In this document: in pieces, positions 35,201 through 41,098 of the stretch
Layout of the letters: the number at the start of each line of letters is the position of its first letter
Numbering within the stretch: the stretch's first letter is position 1
Assembly (NCBI GenBank): GCA_021647405.1
Contig: JAKIUU010000007.1
Coordinates: 19,447 to 83,446 of the forward strand
Source of the DNA: Flavobacteriaceae bacterium
Lineage (GTDB): Bacteria; Bacteroidota; Bacteroidia; Flavobacteriales; Flavobacteriaceae
Reading direction: 5' to 3'
DNA: 64,000 bases
Position numbers and translations under genes: made by a program
Notes under the pieces: model-generated
Told to the model about the DNA's origin: nothing
The model's input: the letters and a program-made list of their open reading frames with translations, nothing else
Database searches by the model: none

Positions 35201-37144
35201 ATCTGAATCTAAATCGCGGTTGTCTGGAATGCCGTCGGCATCAGAATCGCCTGTACCTTCAACTGTATCTAATATACCATCGTTGTCGTTATCTAAATCT
35301 ACTGTGTTTGAAACGCCATCATTATCATCATCATTATCGCGATAATCTACATCGCCTCCCGAGGCTTTATCGCCATCTAAATCGGGTAAAGTAGTGGGGT
35401 CGTTAAGCGTTCCGTTAACATCAAGCCAAAAATCGTTATTTTCTAGATTAGATATTAAACCGTTAAGACCGACGATACCAGTTAAGGATAGACCTGCTTC
35501 TACAGTATCTGTACCGCCTTGATTATCAGAATTGGTATCTAAATAATCTTTTGTACCGTCACCATCGGTATCAACAGGTGTCAAACCTGTGCCATAAGCG
35601 GTATCTATACCTGTTGTACTATAAACGCCATTTGGTGCAATATAGCCTGCAGTAGTTTGGGCTTCTATATTGTCGGGGATGCCATCGCCATCAGAATCTA
35701 AATCACGGTTATTGGGAATGCCATCACCGTCGGTGTCACCTGTTCCTTCAACACTGTCTAGTATGCCGTCATTATCGTTATCTAAATCGGTTCCATTTGC
35801 GACACCATCGTTGTCATCATCAAAATCTTTATAATCAACTTCGCCACCGGCAATAAGTACATCGCCATCTAAGTCGGGTAAAATAGTAGGGTCATTAAGT
35901 GTGCCGTTAGGATCAGCCCAATCGTCAGTTGTGTCTAGAGCGTTATCAAGACCATTAGAACCAACACCATTGCCTGATAATGTGATACCAGCTTCAGTTG
36001 TATCGTTTGTGGCTTCGTTATCTGAATTTAAGTCTAAATAATCTTTTGTGCCATCACCATCGGTATCTGGGGGAGTTAAACCCCCTGCATAAACGTCGTT
36101 TACACCGTCTAAGTTTGTATCGGTAAAAGTGCCTGGTGCAATATAATTTCTAGAGATTTGTGCTTCTATATTGTCTGGAATACCATCACCATCTGAATCT
36201 AAATCGAATGAATTTATAACGCCATCGCCATCTGTATCCAATGTTCCTTCAACTGTGTCTAAAATACCGTCGTTATCATCATCTAAATCTGTTTGGTCGT
36301 CAATGCCATCCATATCATTATCTGGAAAACCGCTTATTAAATTAATAAAAACACCAGAATCGAATAAATTATCGGCTACATCGGCTAAAGCCATTTTAAC
36401 GTGGTAAGTTGTATTAGGTGTTAAACCAGTTAAACTGGCGCGGATTTTTTTTGTAAAACCATTGTATTCTGAGAAAATAGCACCGTTGCCATTACCTGTG
36501 TTGTTTGAATTGGCAATATAATAAAAAGAATTTGTCAAGTCGGCCGGTGTACCATCTTGGTTAAGTCCAAGCGTCCCAATGTTAATATTGTTTACCTGTA
36601 TGGGTATGGTTTTACCTGGAACAAGTGCAATATTTTTATTGCCAGTAATACCAGGACCAGAAATGAAAAAACCGAATGTATCATTAAATTGCGAACCTAC
36701 ATAAGTGGGATACTCATCAGCGGCAAATTGGAAGTCGACTGTAATTACAGTGGCAATATTGTCTAGTGTAACGTCAAATTCGTAAACAACCACATCATGA
36801 ACGGCATTACCGTTAATGGCTGTAAGATCTGGATCATTGTAAACAGAATTAGGCCCTAATGATATGCCTGTGCTACTATTTGAAGTAAAAGATTCAGTAA
36901 CAGTACTGGTTGTTAGAATAATACCAGTATCTATTTGAAAACTTGCGCCTGCAATACCATTTGAAAATGTACCTACCTGAGTTCCAGAACCTTGCGTTAT
37001 TACAGAATTGCTGATTACCAATCCAGGTCCTGCAATTTTAGCAGATAATTGTGCTGCAGTGGATCCTGAGGTAAATGTTGCCTGAGCAAAACCGGTTAAA
37101 CCTAGCAACATGCTTATAAAAACCAGAAGTATTTGTTTCTTCAT
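20246..37144 (-). CDS. Giant secreted Ca-binding repeat protein with T9SS type A sorting domain (5632 aa)
   Basis: One open frame of 16.9 kb. Parts in order: signal peptide (1-20, ending GLTGFAQA); choice-of-anchor-L-like domain (about 21-270, with FAADEYPTYVGSQFNDTFGF); thrombospondin-type-3-like rod, units 1-12 (about 275-2315); LamG-like domain (about 2318-2525, VAGYDAYWPQENN); unit 13; a possible laminin-B-like domain (about 2678-2880); GEVED region (about 2900-3040, INAWIDWNGNGSFADTGEQI); units 14-22 (about 3045-4590); LamG/DUF8202-like domain (about 4595-4830); beta-rich region; and T9SS tail (about 5560-5632) with SLFNVLGQ and SSGIYIININTDKGIISKK. DxDxDG motifs should bind Ca2+ and stiffen the rod. 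Surface adhesion is the usual inference for such proteins. No cleaved catalytic domain was recognised. Confidence 0.9.
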   Translation of the reverse strand: MKKQILLVFISMLLGLTGFAQATFTSGSTAAQLSAKIAGPGLVISNSVITQGSGTQVGTFSNGIAGASFQIDTGIILTTSTVTESFTSNSSTGISLGPNSVYNDPDLTAINGNAVHDVVVYEFDVTLDNIATVITVDFQFAADEYPTYVGSQFNDTFGFFISGPGITGNKNIALVPGKTIPIQVNNINIGTLGLNQDGTPADLTNSFYYIANSNNTGNGNGAIFSEYNGFTKKIRASLTGLTPNTTYHVKMALADVADNLFDSGVFINLISGFPDNDMDGIDDQTDLDDDNDGILDTVEGTLDTDGDGVINSFDLDSDGDGIPDNIEAQISRNYIAPGTFTDTNLDGVNDVYAGGLTPPDTDGDGTKDYLDLNSDNEATNDTTEAGITLSGNGVGSNGLDNALDTTDDWADPNGTLNDPTILPDLDGDVLIAGGEVDYKDFDDDNDGVANGTDLDNDNDGILDSVEGTGDTDGDGIPNNRDLDSDGDGIPDNIEAQTTAGYIAPNGVYSTTGIDTAYGTGLTPVDTDGDGTKDYLDTNSDNQGGTDTVEAGLSLTGIVGLNGLISNLENNDFWLDVNGTLNDPTTLPDLDGDKASGGDVDYRDNDDDNDGVSNTVDLDNDNDGILDTVEGTGDSDADGIPDNRDLDSDGDGIPDNIEAQATATYIAPNNTYSTTGIDTAYGTGLTPVDTDGDGSKDYLDPNSDNDGANDTTEAGLTLTGTVGLNGLKSSQETTDNWLDVNGNLNDPTTLPDKDGDVASGGDVDYRDDDVDNDGIANATDLDDDNDGILDTVEGTADPDGDGFPNNIDLDSDGDGIPDNLEAQTTLGFITPGTFTDLNGDGVNDVYVGGLTPVNTDGTDNPDYLDTDADNEGTNDTVEAGLTLSGIVGLNGLDNNIDTIDNYSDTNGTINNPSSLPNTDAFGDVDYRDADNDNDGINDNVDLDDDNDGVLDTVEGTGDTDGDGIKNSFDLDSDGDGIPDNIEIQATKTYLAPGTFTDANNDGVNDIYAGGFTPPDTDNDGTSDYLDTDSDNDTFIDTVEANLTLSGTVGINGLDNNLETNDNWLDVNGSLNNPTTLPDTDGDLNTVGGDVDYRDNDHDNDGINDLTDLDDDNDGILDTVEGTGDTDGDGIQNSYDLDSDGDGIPDNVEAQATTTYIAPGTFTDLNNDGVNDVYAGGLTPVNTDGIDTPDYLDTDTDNDGVLDTAETNLTLSGTIGINGLDNNIESADTYADVNGNINNPATLPDRDADVSSGGDVDYRDADNDNDGVNDTVDLDDDNDGIVDTIEGTGDTDGDGIINSFDLDSDGDGIPDNIEAQTTTGYIAPSFNDADNDGLDNAYDTSSGGVAITPINTDGTDNPDYLDTDSDNQGTNDTTEAGLTLSGTVGINGLDNNIDTADTYADPNGTINDPKLLPDADGDVLTGGDVDFRDVSNTTDNDNDGIVDAIDLDDDNDGILDSVEGTGDSDGDGFANNIDLDSDGDGIPDNIEAQATATYTAPGTFTDTNNDGVNDVYAGGLTPVNTDGTDNPDYLDTNSDNQGGTDTVEANLVLSGIVGSNGLDNNIDSVDDYTDVNGTINTPTALPDSDGDLNFGGDVDFRDTTNSPPDNDGDGVPDVTDLDDDNDGILDTVEDVPTNVDTDGDGIINKFDLDSDGDGIPDNIEAQTTNAYIAPSGNDADGDGLDNAYDTNSGGTTLNPVNTDGTDNPDYLDTDSDNQGSNDTTEAALTLLGTVGNNGLDNNIDTADTYADPNGTINTPTALPDTDGDLLTGGDVDFRDITNSVDNDNDGILNTADLDDDNDGILDTVEGISDTDGDGIQNSYDLDSDNDGIPDNIEAQTTLGYLAPGSFTDANNDGVNDVYAGGLSPINTDGIDTPDYLDTNSDNEGGTDTVEANLNLSGLVGSNGLDNNIDTIDNYTDPNGSLNFPSFLPDSDGDLSAGGDVDFRDATFSPPDNDGDGVIDNVDIDDDNDGILDIFEGGLDTDGDGIKNSFDLDSDGDGIPDNIEAQATLSYIPPSGNDADNDGLDNAYDADSGGFVITFANLVNTDGTDNPDYLDTDSDNQGGNDTVEANLNLSGNVGNNGLDNNIDTADNYTDPNGSINSPLFLPDSDGDLLTGGDVDFRDATFSPPDNDGDGIADNTDLDDDNDGILDIIEGSLDTDGDGIKNSFDLDSDGDAIPDNVEAQTTLNYTPPGTFTDANNDGLNDVYVGGLTPVDTDLDGTKDYLDSDSDNQGSSDTAEAGLSLSGTVGNNGLDNNIDTADNYTDVNGTINNPATLPDVDGDVNTGGDVDFRDKINNTDHDGDGVLDAVDIDDDNDGILDTVENSCGPVAGYDAYWPQENNTNDTSGNGHNLKKGTVTFSATSIRGVASASFDGAADFLEYSNGNFLKQAITNFTYAFWVKPISLTGIQTLVEEGDTNIGIAVRLNGNILENASREGGAGTQTSTSNFTFPNDGAWHHIAFVYANGVVTMYLDGATSTSVNTGFGTLGAHGKQSFGRSDKDSFGFTGKGNYYGGLMDDLIHYPIALTQADITKLVNGTCDTDNDGIGDSFDIDSDNDGIVDNIEAQTTAGYLAPSGVVDSQGLDTAYTGGLTPVNTDATDTPDYIDTNSDNDADLDALEGWDIDNNGVADTVPVNNDNDGDGLDDAYDTNDGLLNPTNGQTPTSFPDNDNPGNDRDWREAYIITLFDNCVISAFNVSNENWRAATIDGSPSNLATNKTIVLQPQPATWSGIDGKQPGDINQIDLDNFWTELWTPDLAANGLSTNFSGLYGTSLTFWYKNTSGVLWAYAGVKGTNGEEYEFNFLNQIVNPVGWNLITVPLIETQWTTYFSNNNGVNTDPGGNAPTQVQFLNVLNSVNRWVFSVEGNFGPDNTSFDQFGTSCDAGDASGIAYGEPRHKIETSSVLYLGSVLPDVDTGEWFDGLDDNSNGNDDDLAGVDDEEGVSFTNPLVKGTTTTFNVTVTNATGVNSYINAWIDWNGNGSFADTGEQIVTEQIVNGSATVPINIAVPSTASSATSYIRFRVCSTAGDCITYSGVAKDGEVEDYQVVIIADNDSDGVADATDLDDDNDGILDIVEGTADTDGDGIKNSFDLDSDGDGIPDNIEAQATNSYTAPGTFTDTNNDGVNDVYAGGLTPVNTDGVDTKDYLDTNSDNQGANDTTEAGLTLSGTIGINGLDNSIDTADTYADVNGTINDPTTLPDSDGDLGSGGDVDFRDATNSTPDNDGDGVADTVDLDDDNDGIVDTIEDLPTNVDTDGDGIKNSFDLDSDGDGIPDNIEAQTTSGYIAPSGNDSDSDGLDNAYDTSSGGTAITPINTDGADTPDYLDTDSDNQGTNDTLEAGLTLLGTVGNNGLDNNIDTADNYTDPNGTINNPSTLPDTDGDLLTGGDVDFRDASDSLDNDNDGIPNSTDLDDDNDGILDTVEGTADTDGDGIKNSFDLDSDGDGIPDNIEAQATNSYTPPGTFTDTNNDGVNDVYAGGLTPVNTDGVDTADYIDTDSDNQGANDTTEAALTLSGLVGSNGLDNNIDTIDNYTDVNGTINDPTSLPDSDGDLNFGGDVDFRDATNSPPDNDGDGVPDVTDIDDDNDGILDTIEDVPTNVDTDGDGIKNSFDLDSDGDGIPDNIEAQVTVGYIPPSGNDADGDGLDNAYDINSGGTAITPINTDGVDTPDYLDTNSDNQGGNDTLEAGLTLLGTIGNNGLDNNIDTADTYADPNGTINNPSALPDTDGDLLTGGDVDYRDASNTTDNDNDGIPDTTDLDDDNDGILDIVETTADADGDGIPNAFDLDSDGDGLPDNVEAQATNSYVAPGTFTDANNDGVNDIYAGGITPVNTDATDTPDYLDTNSDNEGANDTSEAVLVLSGTVGSNGLDNNIDSVDDYSDVNGIINDPTTLPDSDGDLLTGGDVDFRDALFTLLDNDNDGIADNIDLDDDNDGIYDSVEGTSDTDNDGIKNSFDLDSDGDGIPDNVEAQTTIGYVTPNAVVNTQGVDTAYIGGLTPVNTDGVNTPDYLDTDSDNQGTNDTTEAGLTLLGTIGINGLDNNIDTADDYTDVNGTINIPSNLPDVDGDVNAGGDVDYRDATNDDNDGDGITDSIDIDDDNDGILDIVEGTGDTDGDGIKNSFDLDSDGDGIPDNVEAQTTTGYTAPGTFTDTNNDGVNDIYAGGLTPVNTDGVDTKDYIDTDSDNDGTNDTTEAQLALSGTVGTNGLDNNIDSVDNYTDPNGNINNPASLPDADFDVNSGGDVDYRDALYNPNDNDGDGIPDFTDIDDDNDGILDTVEDAAANGDTDNIINSFDLDSDNDGIPDNVEAQPTLGYITPGTFTDIDGNGLNDIYETVPGAGTGITPQNTDALFTISDTIPDYLDTDSDNEGANDTVEANLNLSGTVGNNGLDNNIDTTDTWSDPNGSINVPVFLPDSDGDVNSGGDVDYRDNTNVLPDNDGDGVADINDLDDDNDGIYDILEGGLDTDGDGVKNSFDLDSDGDGIPDNIEAQTTTGYTAPGTFTDANGDGVNDVYAGGLTPVNTDGVDTQDYLDLDSDNQGNNDTAEAGLTLTGTVGANGLDNNIDTIDDYTDVNGTINDPKLLPDNDGDVLTGGDVDYRDITPSNTPGGVTGNFLLWLRADKDVTGTTTVTAWNDQSGFNNNATSISAPSLLANGINFNPSINFNGTSQFMQIPAGIFKKTNVNDVWTFTVHKVNSLKREYVVRENLKSKQFYLRIDDAGGLYRYRLNKKNITTQVSTTINQYNLWTFGSSTGTTGPSGTNKSIYKDGLLGISSNTVSSDKGNNQTMYIGSQDAANTTRLIDGGIGEIIIMSSIPTALDQQKIESYLAIKYGITLNPTNNNASIIEGDYVAANGTTKPWNYTLNSAFHNDVAIIGRDNATGVLNQKQSKSINADALITMGLGTIAADNASNTNNFLANNSFLAWGNNGTVALATTTSTLMCSPELTLNRTWKVVETGTVGTVKVAATAATLNGLLNTPNTLKLLKVADDAAFTTNVEYIPLTLETLNGTSEYTVSYNFNGVKYITYTELNAIVWSGDTAAWRGGTGQGGAPHASNDTAKLLIVDAQSSQTNGFITAPANVNCAWIKQNSKLMVNNNNSLTIQNQLQLDGEIRMIGNAQLVQKHTGTSQITGTGKIYIDQLGTTTTTFQYNYWSSPVVGVGSNTFTLQNSLKDGTIPTSEKSNPPNITFTNASYDGARTSPITLADYWIFTYINSSTAAGWVQKRSTLSIPPPQAFIMKGPGGGTQNYTFIGTPNDGTYTSTISAGNLSLLGNPYPSALDADKFISDNSASIVGTLYFWEMQGDSGNHLSLGYIGGYSIRNLGMGVAANTDVSGIAGLGNGTYHAPGKYIPVAQGFFVSSATGGTITFNNSQRFAQPIDGLNSFFFKAKKEENPKIGQSDITNKANRILPPEQQNLLPQLKLGFEYQDPDGKYIHRQIGVNFKKGNTTANEDGYDSYMFDPQATDMYFKFSGDPTKYAIAGLGEFKNTTQIPLEIEISTAGDVNFMVDNSAILNGTIFIKDVAARRFYNISNGVITLHLEAGNYQDRFYVTFGNETTLGVDDLLQNQVILYFDKSASEVVIKKNNIILQNASLFNVLGQKAHYWKTIEDASEIRLPVKNISSGIYIININTDKGIISKKLFVNK
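20249..20470 (-). other. T9SS type A C-terminal sorting domain of the giant protein
   Basis: The last 70 or so residues have the Por-secretion-tail pattern: VIIKKNNIILQNASLFNV, LGQ, a Gly-Ile-Tyr turn (SSGIYII) and a basic ending KKLFVNK. The tail directs export through the type IX system and is removed when the protein is fixed to or released from the surface. Confidence 0.88.
23380..28010 (-). repeat. Long-period coding repeat tract 2 (units 14-22)
   Basis: Nine TSP3-like units. A shared landmark (codons for NIEAQ) recurs at about 27846, 27327, 26809, 26290, 25770, 25259, 24762, 24249 and 23706. The first four intervals are 518-520 bp and the later ones 497-543 bp. Each unit has two or three DxDxDG blocks, a GGLTPVNTDG-like turn and a DVNGTIN-like linker. 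Confidence 0.9.
30190..36330 (-). repeat. Long-period coding repeat tract 1 (units 1-12)
   Basis: Twelve units with landmarks near 36158, 35658, 35168, 34679, 34196, 33700, 33203, 32685, 32166, 31647, 31137 and 30606. Intervals are 483-500 bp in the first six and 510-531 bp in the rest. Units 7-12 alternate between a GNDADGDGLDNAYD form and a PGTFTDANNDGVND form. Confidence 0.9.
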
Positions 37145-37546
37145 AATTTAAATGACGAATAGATAGTTTACAAGCGCAAAATATGAAAAAAAATGAAATA
37201 TTAACCTATGTTATTCAACTTAATATTGTAATTCTTTTTCTTTAGTTTGCATCAATTTTTGTACCATCTTATTCTTGTTTTAAGCGTCTTTCCTTACGCT
37301 TATATTGTGTTAGCTCAATACGTATATATGACAAAATGCACCCATACTAACATATAAACAGCTTAAACATAAAAAACCCTACTTTTAAAACAGGATAAAT
37401 TTATATATAATAAAAGATGTTTGTAATAGTAAAAACAGGGAACTTTGTAATGTGCTGTAATTTACGTAATAAAGAAAAAACTTTTTATTAAAATAATACT
37501 GAATTTTAGTTAGAGTGAAAAGATAAAATATGTTACTTTATGCCAA
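37145..37546. other. 402-bp non-coding spacer upstream of the giant gene
   Basis: AT-rich and without credible frames. It should hold the giant gene's promoter; the minus strand of about 37177-37185 reads ATATTTTG, one base short of the -7 consensus. A 7-bp hairpin TAAGCGT (37281-37287) / ACGCTTA (37296-37302) lies about 140 bp upstream of the start codon, of unknown role. Confidence 0.5.
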
Positions 37547-38953
37547 TTACTTTCCGATACAAAAATTGGCAAAAATATTACCTAATAAATCGTCATTGGT
37601 CACTTCGCCAGTAATTTCGCCTAAATGATACAAGGCTTGACGGATGTCAACAGCCATTAAATCGCTACTTAAATTGTGCTTTAAGCCTTTAGATACATCA
37701 TTAATAGAATTGTGTGCTTTTTTTAATGCCTCAAAGTGACGTGCATTACTCACAATTGTTTCGTTTGTATTTAGTAAGCCAGACTGCGAAAGCTGTGTAA
37801 GGATGTTTATAAGTTTATCAATACCTGTTTTGTGTTTTGCTGAAATAATGAGTTTTGAGTCCTGATAGCTATCGGGATGCGTTTTAAGTTTTGAGTTTTC
37901 CTTTTTTAACTTATCTATCTCATTTTTTGATAATAAATCCGCTTTATTGATAATTGTCAATATTTTTTTGTCAGGGTATTTTTTTTGTATTCCAAATTCT
38001 GATTTTTCAATTTTAGCAGCATCAATTAAATAGAGAACCAATTGTGCTTTGTCTATATTTTCAAAAGTCTTTTTTATACCTATTTTTTCAATCACATCTT
38101 CGGTGTTACGGAGGCCAGCAGTATCAATAAAACGGTAGCACACACCGTTTATAATTAACTCATCTTCAATAGCATCGCGTGTGGTTCCTGCAATTTCTGA
38201 GACAATGGCCTTATCGTCGTTTAACAGGGCGTTTAATAAAGTAGATTTACCCACATTAGGGGCACCGACAATTGCTACTGGAATGCCATTTTTTAAAGCA
38301 TTTCCAAGTGCAAAAGAATCAATTAATTTTTTGAGAAGTTGTGTAATTTTAATCAAAAGTTCCTTAAAATCATCACGGTTGGCAAAACTCACATCCTCTT
38401 CTGCAAAATCGAGTTCTAATTCTATTAACGATGCAAAGTTGAGTAAATCTTGACGGAGTATTTTTAAATCGGATGAGAATCCACCACGCATTTGTTGCAT
38501 GGCTATTTGATGTGAGGCTTTAGAATTCGAAGCAATTAAATCGGCTACAGCTTCGGCTTGTGATAAATCTAGTTTGCCATTTAAAAAAGCACGCAAAGTA
38601 AATTCGCCTGCTGTTGCCATCCTGGTGCCTATTTCTAAAAATAAGTTGATGATTTCTTGCAGAATATACTGCGAACCATGGCACGAAATTTCGATACTAT
38701 TTTCGCCGGTATAAGAGTGTGGTGCTTTAAAAACACTCACCAAAACTTCGTCTATAATGTGTTTTTCAGATTTAATGACACCAAAATGTAAGGTGTGGCC
38801 TTTTACCTTTGTAAGGTCTTTTGGTTTACTTTTAACGTAAAATACCTTGCTGCATACTGCAATCACATTTTTGCCAGAAAGGCGAATAACACCAATAGCA
38901 CCTTTGCCTTGAGGTGTTGCTAAAGCGATAATATTATCTTGAGTAAGCGCCAT
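37547..38953 (-). CDS. mnmE: tRNA uridine-5-carboxymethylaminomethyl modification GTPase MnmE
   Basis: A 468-residue protein that, with MnmG, modifies U34 of tRNAs. The N-terminal folate-binding domain (1-120) starts DNIIALATPQGKGAIGVIRL. The central helical domain encloses the G domain with Walker A GAPNVGKSTLLNALL (about 228-242), the G3 box DTAGLR and G4 NKAD. The C-terminus ends with CIGK, whose Cys is the conserved MnmE tail residue. Length is normal for the family. A TATATTTG promoter element lies only about 11 bp upstream of the ATG, so the leader is very short. Confidence 0.95.
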   Translation of the reverse strand: MALTQDNIIALATPQGKGAIGVIRLSGKNVIAVCSKVFYVKSKPKDLTKVKGHTLHFGVIKSEKHIIDEVLVSVFKAPHSYTGENSIEISCHGSQYILQEIINLFLEIGTRMATAGEFTLRAFLNGKLDLSQAEAVADLIASNSKASHQIAMQQMRGGFSSDLKILRQDLLNFASLIELELDFAEEDVSFANRDDFKELLIKITQLLKKLIDSFALGNALKNGIPVAIVGAPNVGKSTLLNALLNDDKAIVSEIAGTTRDAIEDELIINGVCYRFIDTAGLRNTEDVIEKIGIKKTFENIDKAQLVLYLIDAAKIEKSEFGIQKKYPDKKILTIINKADLLSKNEIDKLKKENSKLKTHPDSYQDSKLIISAKHKTGIDKLINILTQLSQSGLLNTNETIVSNARHFEALKKAHNSINDVSKGLKHNLSSDLMAVDIRQALYHLGEITGEVTNDDLLGNIFANFCIGK

Positions 38954-38963
38954 TTTTTTTAGG

Positions 38964-38971
38964 CAAATATA
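38964..38971 (-). promoter_or_regulatory. Candidate -7 element for mnmE
   Basis: TATATTTG on the minus strand fits TAnnTTTG. Transcription would start about 4-7 nt before the ATG at 38953, giving an almost leaderless message. Confidence 0.45.
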
Positions 38972-39015
38972 GTAATAAGCTTAAGTTTAAAAACTAAAAC
39001 CAATAAGAAAAGAAT

Positions 39016-40917
39016 TTATGTTAGGGGGAAGGTTATTTTTATTTTATGACCAGCTTCTTTATCAGTATTTATATTTATTTTTCCTTCAAAATAATTTAAT
39101 CTTCTGTTTATATTATTTATAGCACGGCCTTCATTATATTTTTGTAATAAGTTAAAATCATGATCTTTATTTGGGTCTCTTAAAATAATCTCTATGGTAT
39201 TATGAATGGTTTTTCGAATAATAATTGAAGCCATAGTACCATCAGAAAATTTAGAATATAATGCAGTCAATTCTTGCATAATTCTAAAAATATTTATTTT
39301 AAGAACGTCGCTTATTTCATCTTCTTTTATGTTTTTATGGCTAAAATTAAATTTGACTTTAGAGTCTACACTCATATCTATACATAAATTTACGATAGAA
39401 AGTATTAATCCTTGTTCTTTTATCTGATTTGACATTAATCCATAGGCAATTTTTTGAATTTCATTTATAGCGTTTATATTTAATTCATTTAATTTTGAAA
39501 TACATGTTTGGAGTTTGCCTTCTTTTTGTTCATTCAATTTATCAATAGCACTAATAAAAATTTGTTCTGCAGCTAAAGTCTGAATAATATTATCGTGAAT
39601 TTCTTCGCCAAAATATTGTTTTTCTTCCTCTTGAGCCTCTATATAGGCATGTGTAATTTCTTGTTCTAGTTTGTGTTTGTCAGACTCATCTCTTATGGTC
39701 GCAATAATATTTTCGGAATCAAAAACGCTAGCCTTACTTAATTGAATATCACAATAATACAAATTATGTTTTTTATCTTTTATTTGCCATTTAAATTTTT
39801 GAGGTGCCTTTTTTGATTTTTTAAAATAATCTTTGGCAGTATTTTTTGTGAAATTGTGCGTATTAGAAGCCAAATCGCCAGCTGACATTTTATTAAATTC
39901 CGCTCTAGAATAGCCTAACCATTCGCATGCATAATTGTTAACATCTAATATTTTATCATAATTATTATCATATATTATTATGGCTTCTTGTATAGAATTA
40001 AATATAGATTGAAATTGTATTTTACTTTTTAATATTTTTGCCTCATTGTTTTTTTGCTCTTCAATAAGTGCAGAGACAACCAGTATTAAAATAGAAGCGA
40101 CGCTAAAGTATAGTTGGTAAATAATTAAATCTTGGTTTTGATAATAACTTGATCCTACTTCGTAATGTGAACTTATTATAGCTGTGTAAAGAGCAATAAA
40201 TAAAAGGATTGTAAAGCTTATGAAGCTACCAAACCTAAATAGGCTTATTAATAAAATAGGAATTAATACAAATTTAATAGGATATTGGGTGTTTTCTGAA
40301 ATAAATAAAAACACAAAAATTATTAGTAAATAAAAGGTAAATTCTAATATTTTTAGATTTTTAAATTTGAATGCTGTTTTTTTCGGAAAACTTAATATCA
40401 AAGGTGTTATAAGAAAAATTCCTAAGCTATCATTTACCCACCAACTCAAAAACATAACTAAATAATTAGACCAGTTATTGTTAAATAAACAATAAATAAA
40501 TGACCCCAAAGAGGCGGCGAGAAGTGAAATTAATACTGTAATTAGTATAAATGAAATGGTATTACGTGAGTTTTTTAAAATTAAATTTGATTTAGAAATT
40601 TTATAAATCAAAAAAACACCTATATAGACTTCAAATGTATCTGTAAGACTTATAAAAATATGCTGAGGAATTGAATTTAATATAGAAAAACCATCAATAG
40701 AGCGTGTAATTATTTCAATAAGATAATTGCCTATAAATACCAGTGGTAAATATTTATAGCCTTTAATTAATACAATAGCTAACGAAATACCAGCAGGTAT
40801 CCAAATAGCTAAATTATTAGCTTCTCCAAAAACGAGTAAATAACGAAACCTAGCAAATAATAAATAGCTGGCTAAAGCCGCCATTATAAAGAACCATTTA
40901 TTAGGTGTTTGTTTCAT
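39016..40917 (-). CDS. MASE1-PAS histidine kinase with degenerate ATP-binding domain
   Basis: A 633-residue protein. About eight membrane segments over residues 10-290 resemble a MASE1 sensory domain. A PAS domain follows (about 300-410, ending IIATIRDESDKHK). Next is the HisKA_3-type helix EEKQYFGEEIHDNIIQTL with phosphoacceptor His441. The ATPase-like domain (about 530-633) is abnormal: where the paralogue at 8.2-11.9 kb has QEISTNIVRHS, DDGVGID and GAGLKNI, this protein has QELTALYSKFS, RDPNKDHDF and GRAINNI. It therefore lacks the N-box Asn and the Gly-rich boxes that bind ATP. No response regulator is adjacent. It could be a pseudokinase or the phosphoacceptor partner of another kinase. 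Confidence 0.82.
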   Translation of the reverse strand: MKQTPNKWFFIMAALASYLLFARFRYLLVFGEANNLAIWIPAGISLAIVLIKGYKYLPLVFIGNYLIEIITRSIDGFSILNSIPQHIFISLTDTFEVYIGVFLIYKISKSNLILKNSRNTISFILITVLISLLAASLGSFIYCLFNNNWSNYLVMFLSWWVNDSLGIFLITPLILSFPKKTAFKFKNLKILEFTFYLLIIFVFLFISENTQYPIKFVLIPILLISLFRFGSFISFTILLFIALYTAIISSHYEVGSSYYQNQDLIIYQLYFSVASILILVVSALIEEQKNNEAKILKSKIQFQSIFNSIQEAIIIYDNNYDKILDVNNYACEWLGYSRAEFNKMSAGDLASNTHNFTKNTAKDYFKKSKKAPQKFKWQIKDKKHNLYYCDIQLSKASVFDSENIIATIRDESDKHKLEQEITHAYIEAQEEEKQYFGEEIHDNIIQTLAAEQIFISAIDKLNEQKEGKLQTCISKLNELNINAINEIQKIAYGLMSNQIKEQGLILSIVNLCIDMSVDSKVKFNFSHKNIKEDEISDVLKINIFRIMQELTALYSKFSDGTMASIIIRKTIHNTIEIILRDPNKDHDFNLLQKYNEGRAINNINRRLNYFEGKININTDKEAGHKIKITFPLT

Positions 40918-41098
40918 GCTACATTTTATTTCATTAATTTAAACCCCCAAGTCTGCACCAATGATTTTACAATTATAAATAATAAATATCTGATATGCAA
41001 ATATATAAATATGAAATAACATGGTTATTAGTAAAAAGATGTATTTTAAAAAAAAAGTAGAAATAATTTAAAATTATCTTTTTCTGAGGTAAGAATTG

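Noticed and set aside
23380..36330. Regular repeats considered as a CRISPR array or satellite DNA
   Set aside because: Period is about 500 bp, the whole tract is one open frame, and units are similar along their length with no short repeat/unique spacer structure.
20711..36766. Many 60-95 codon plus-strand frames opposite the giant gene, rich in Ser/Pro or Arg/His/Tyr
   Set aside because: They are the reverse-complement reading of the Asp/Gly codon repeats and recur with the repeat period; no start context, promoter or independent conservation supports them.
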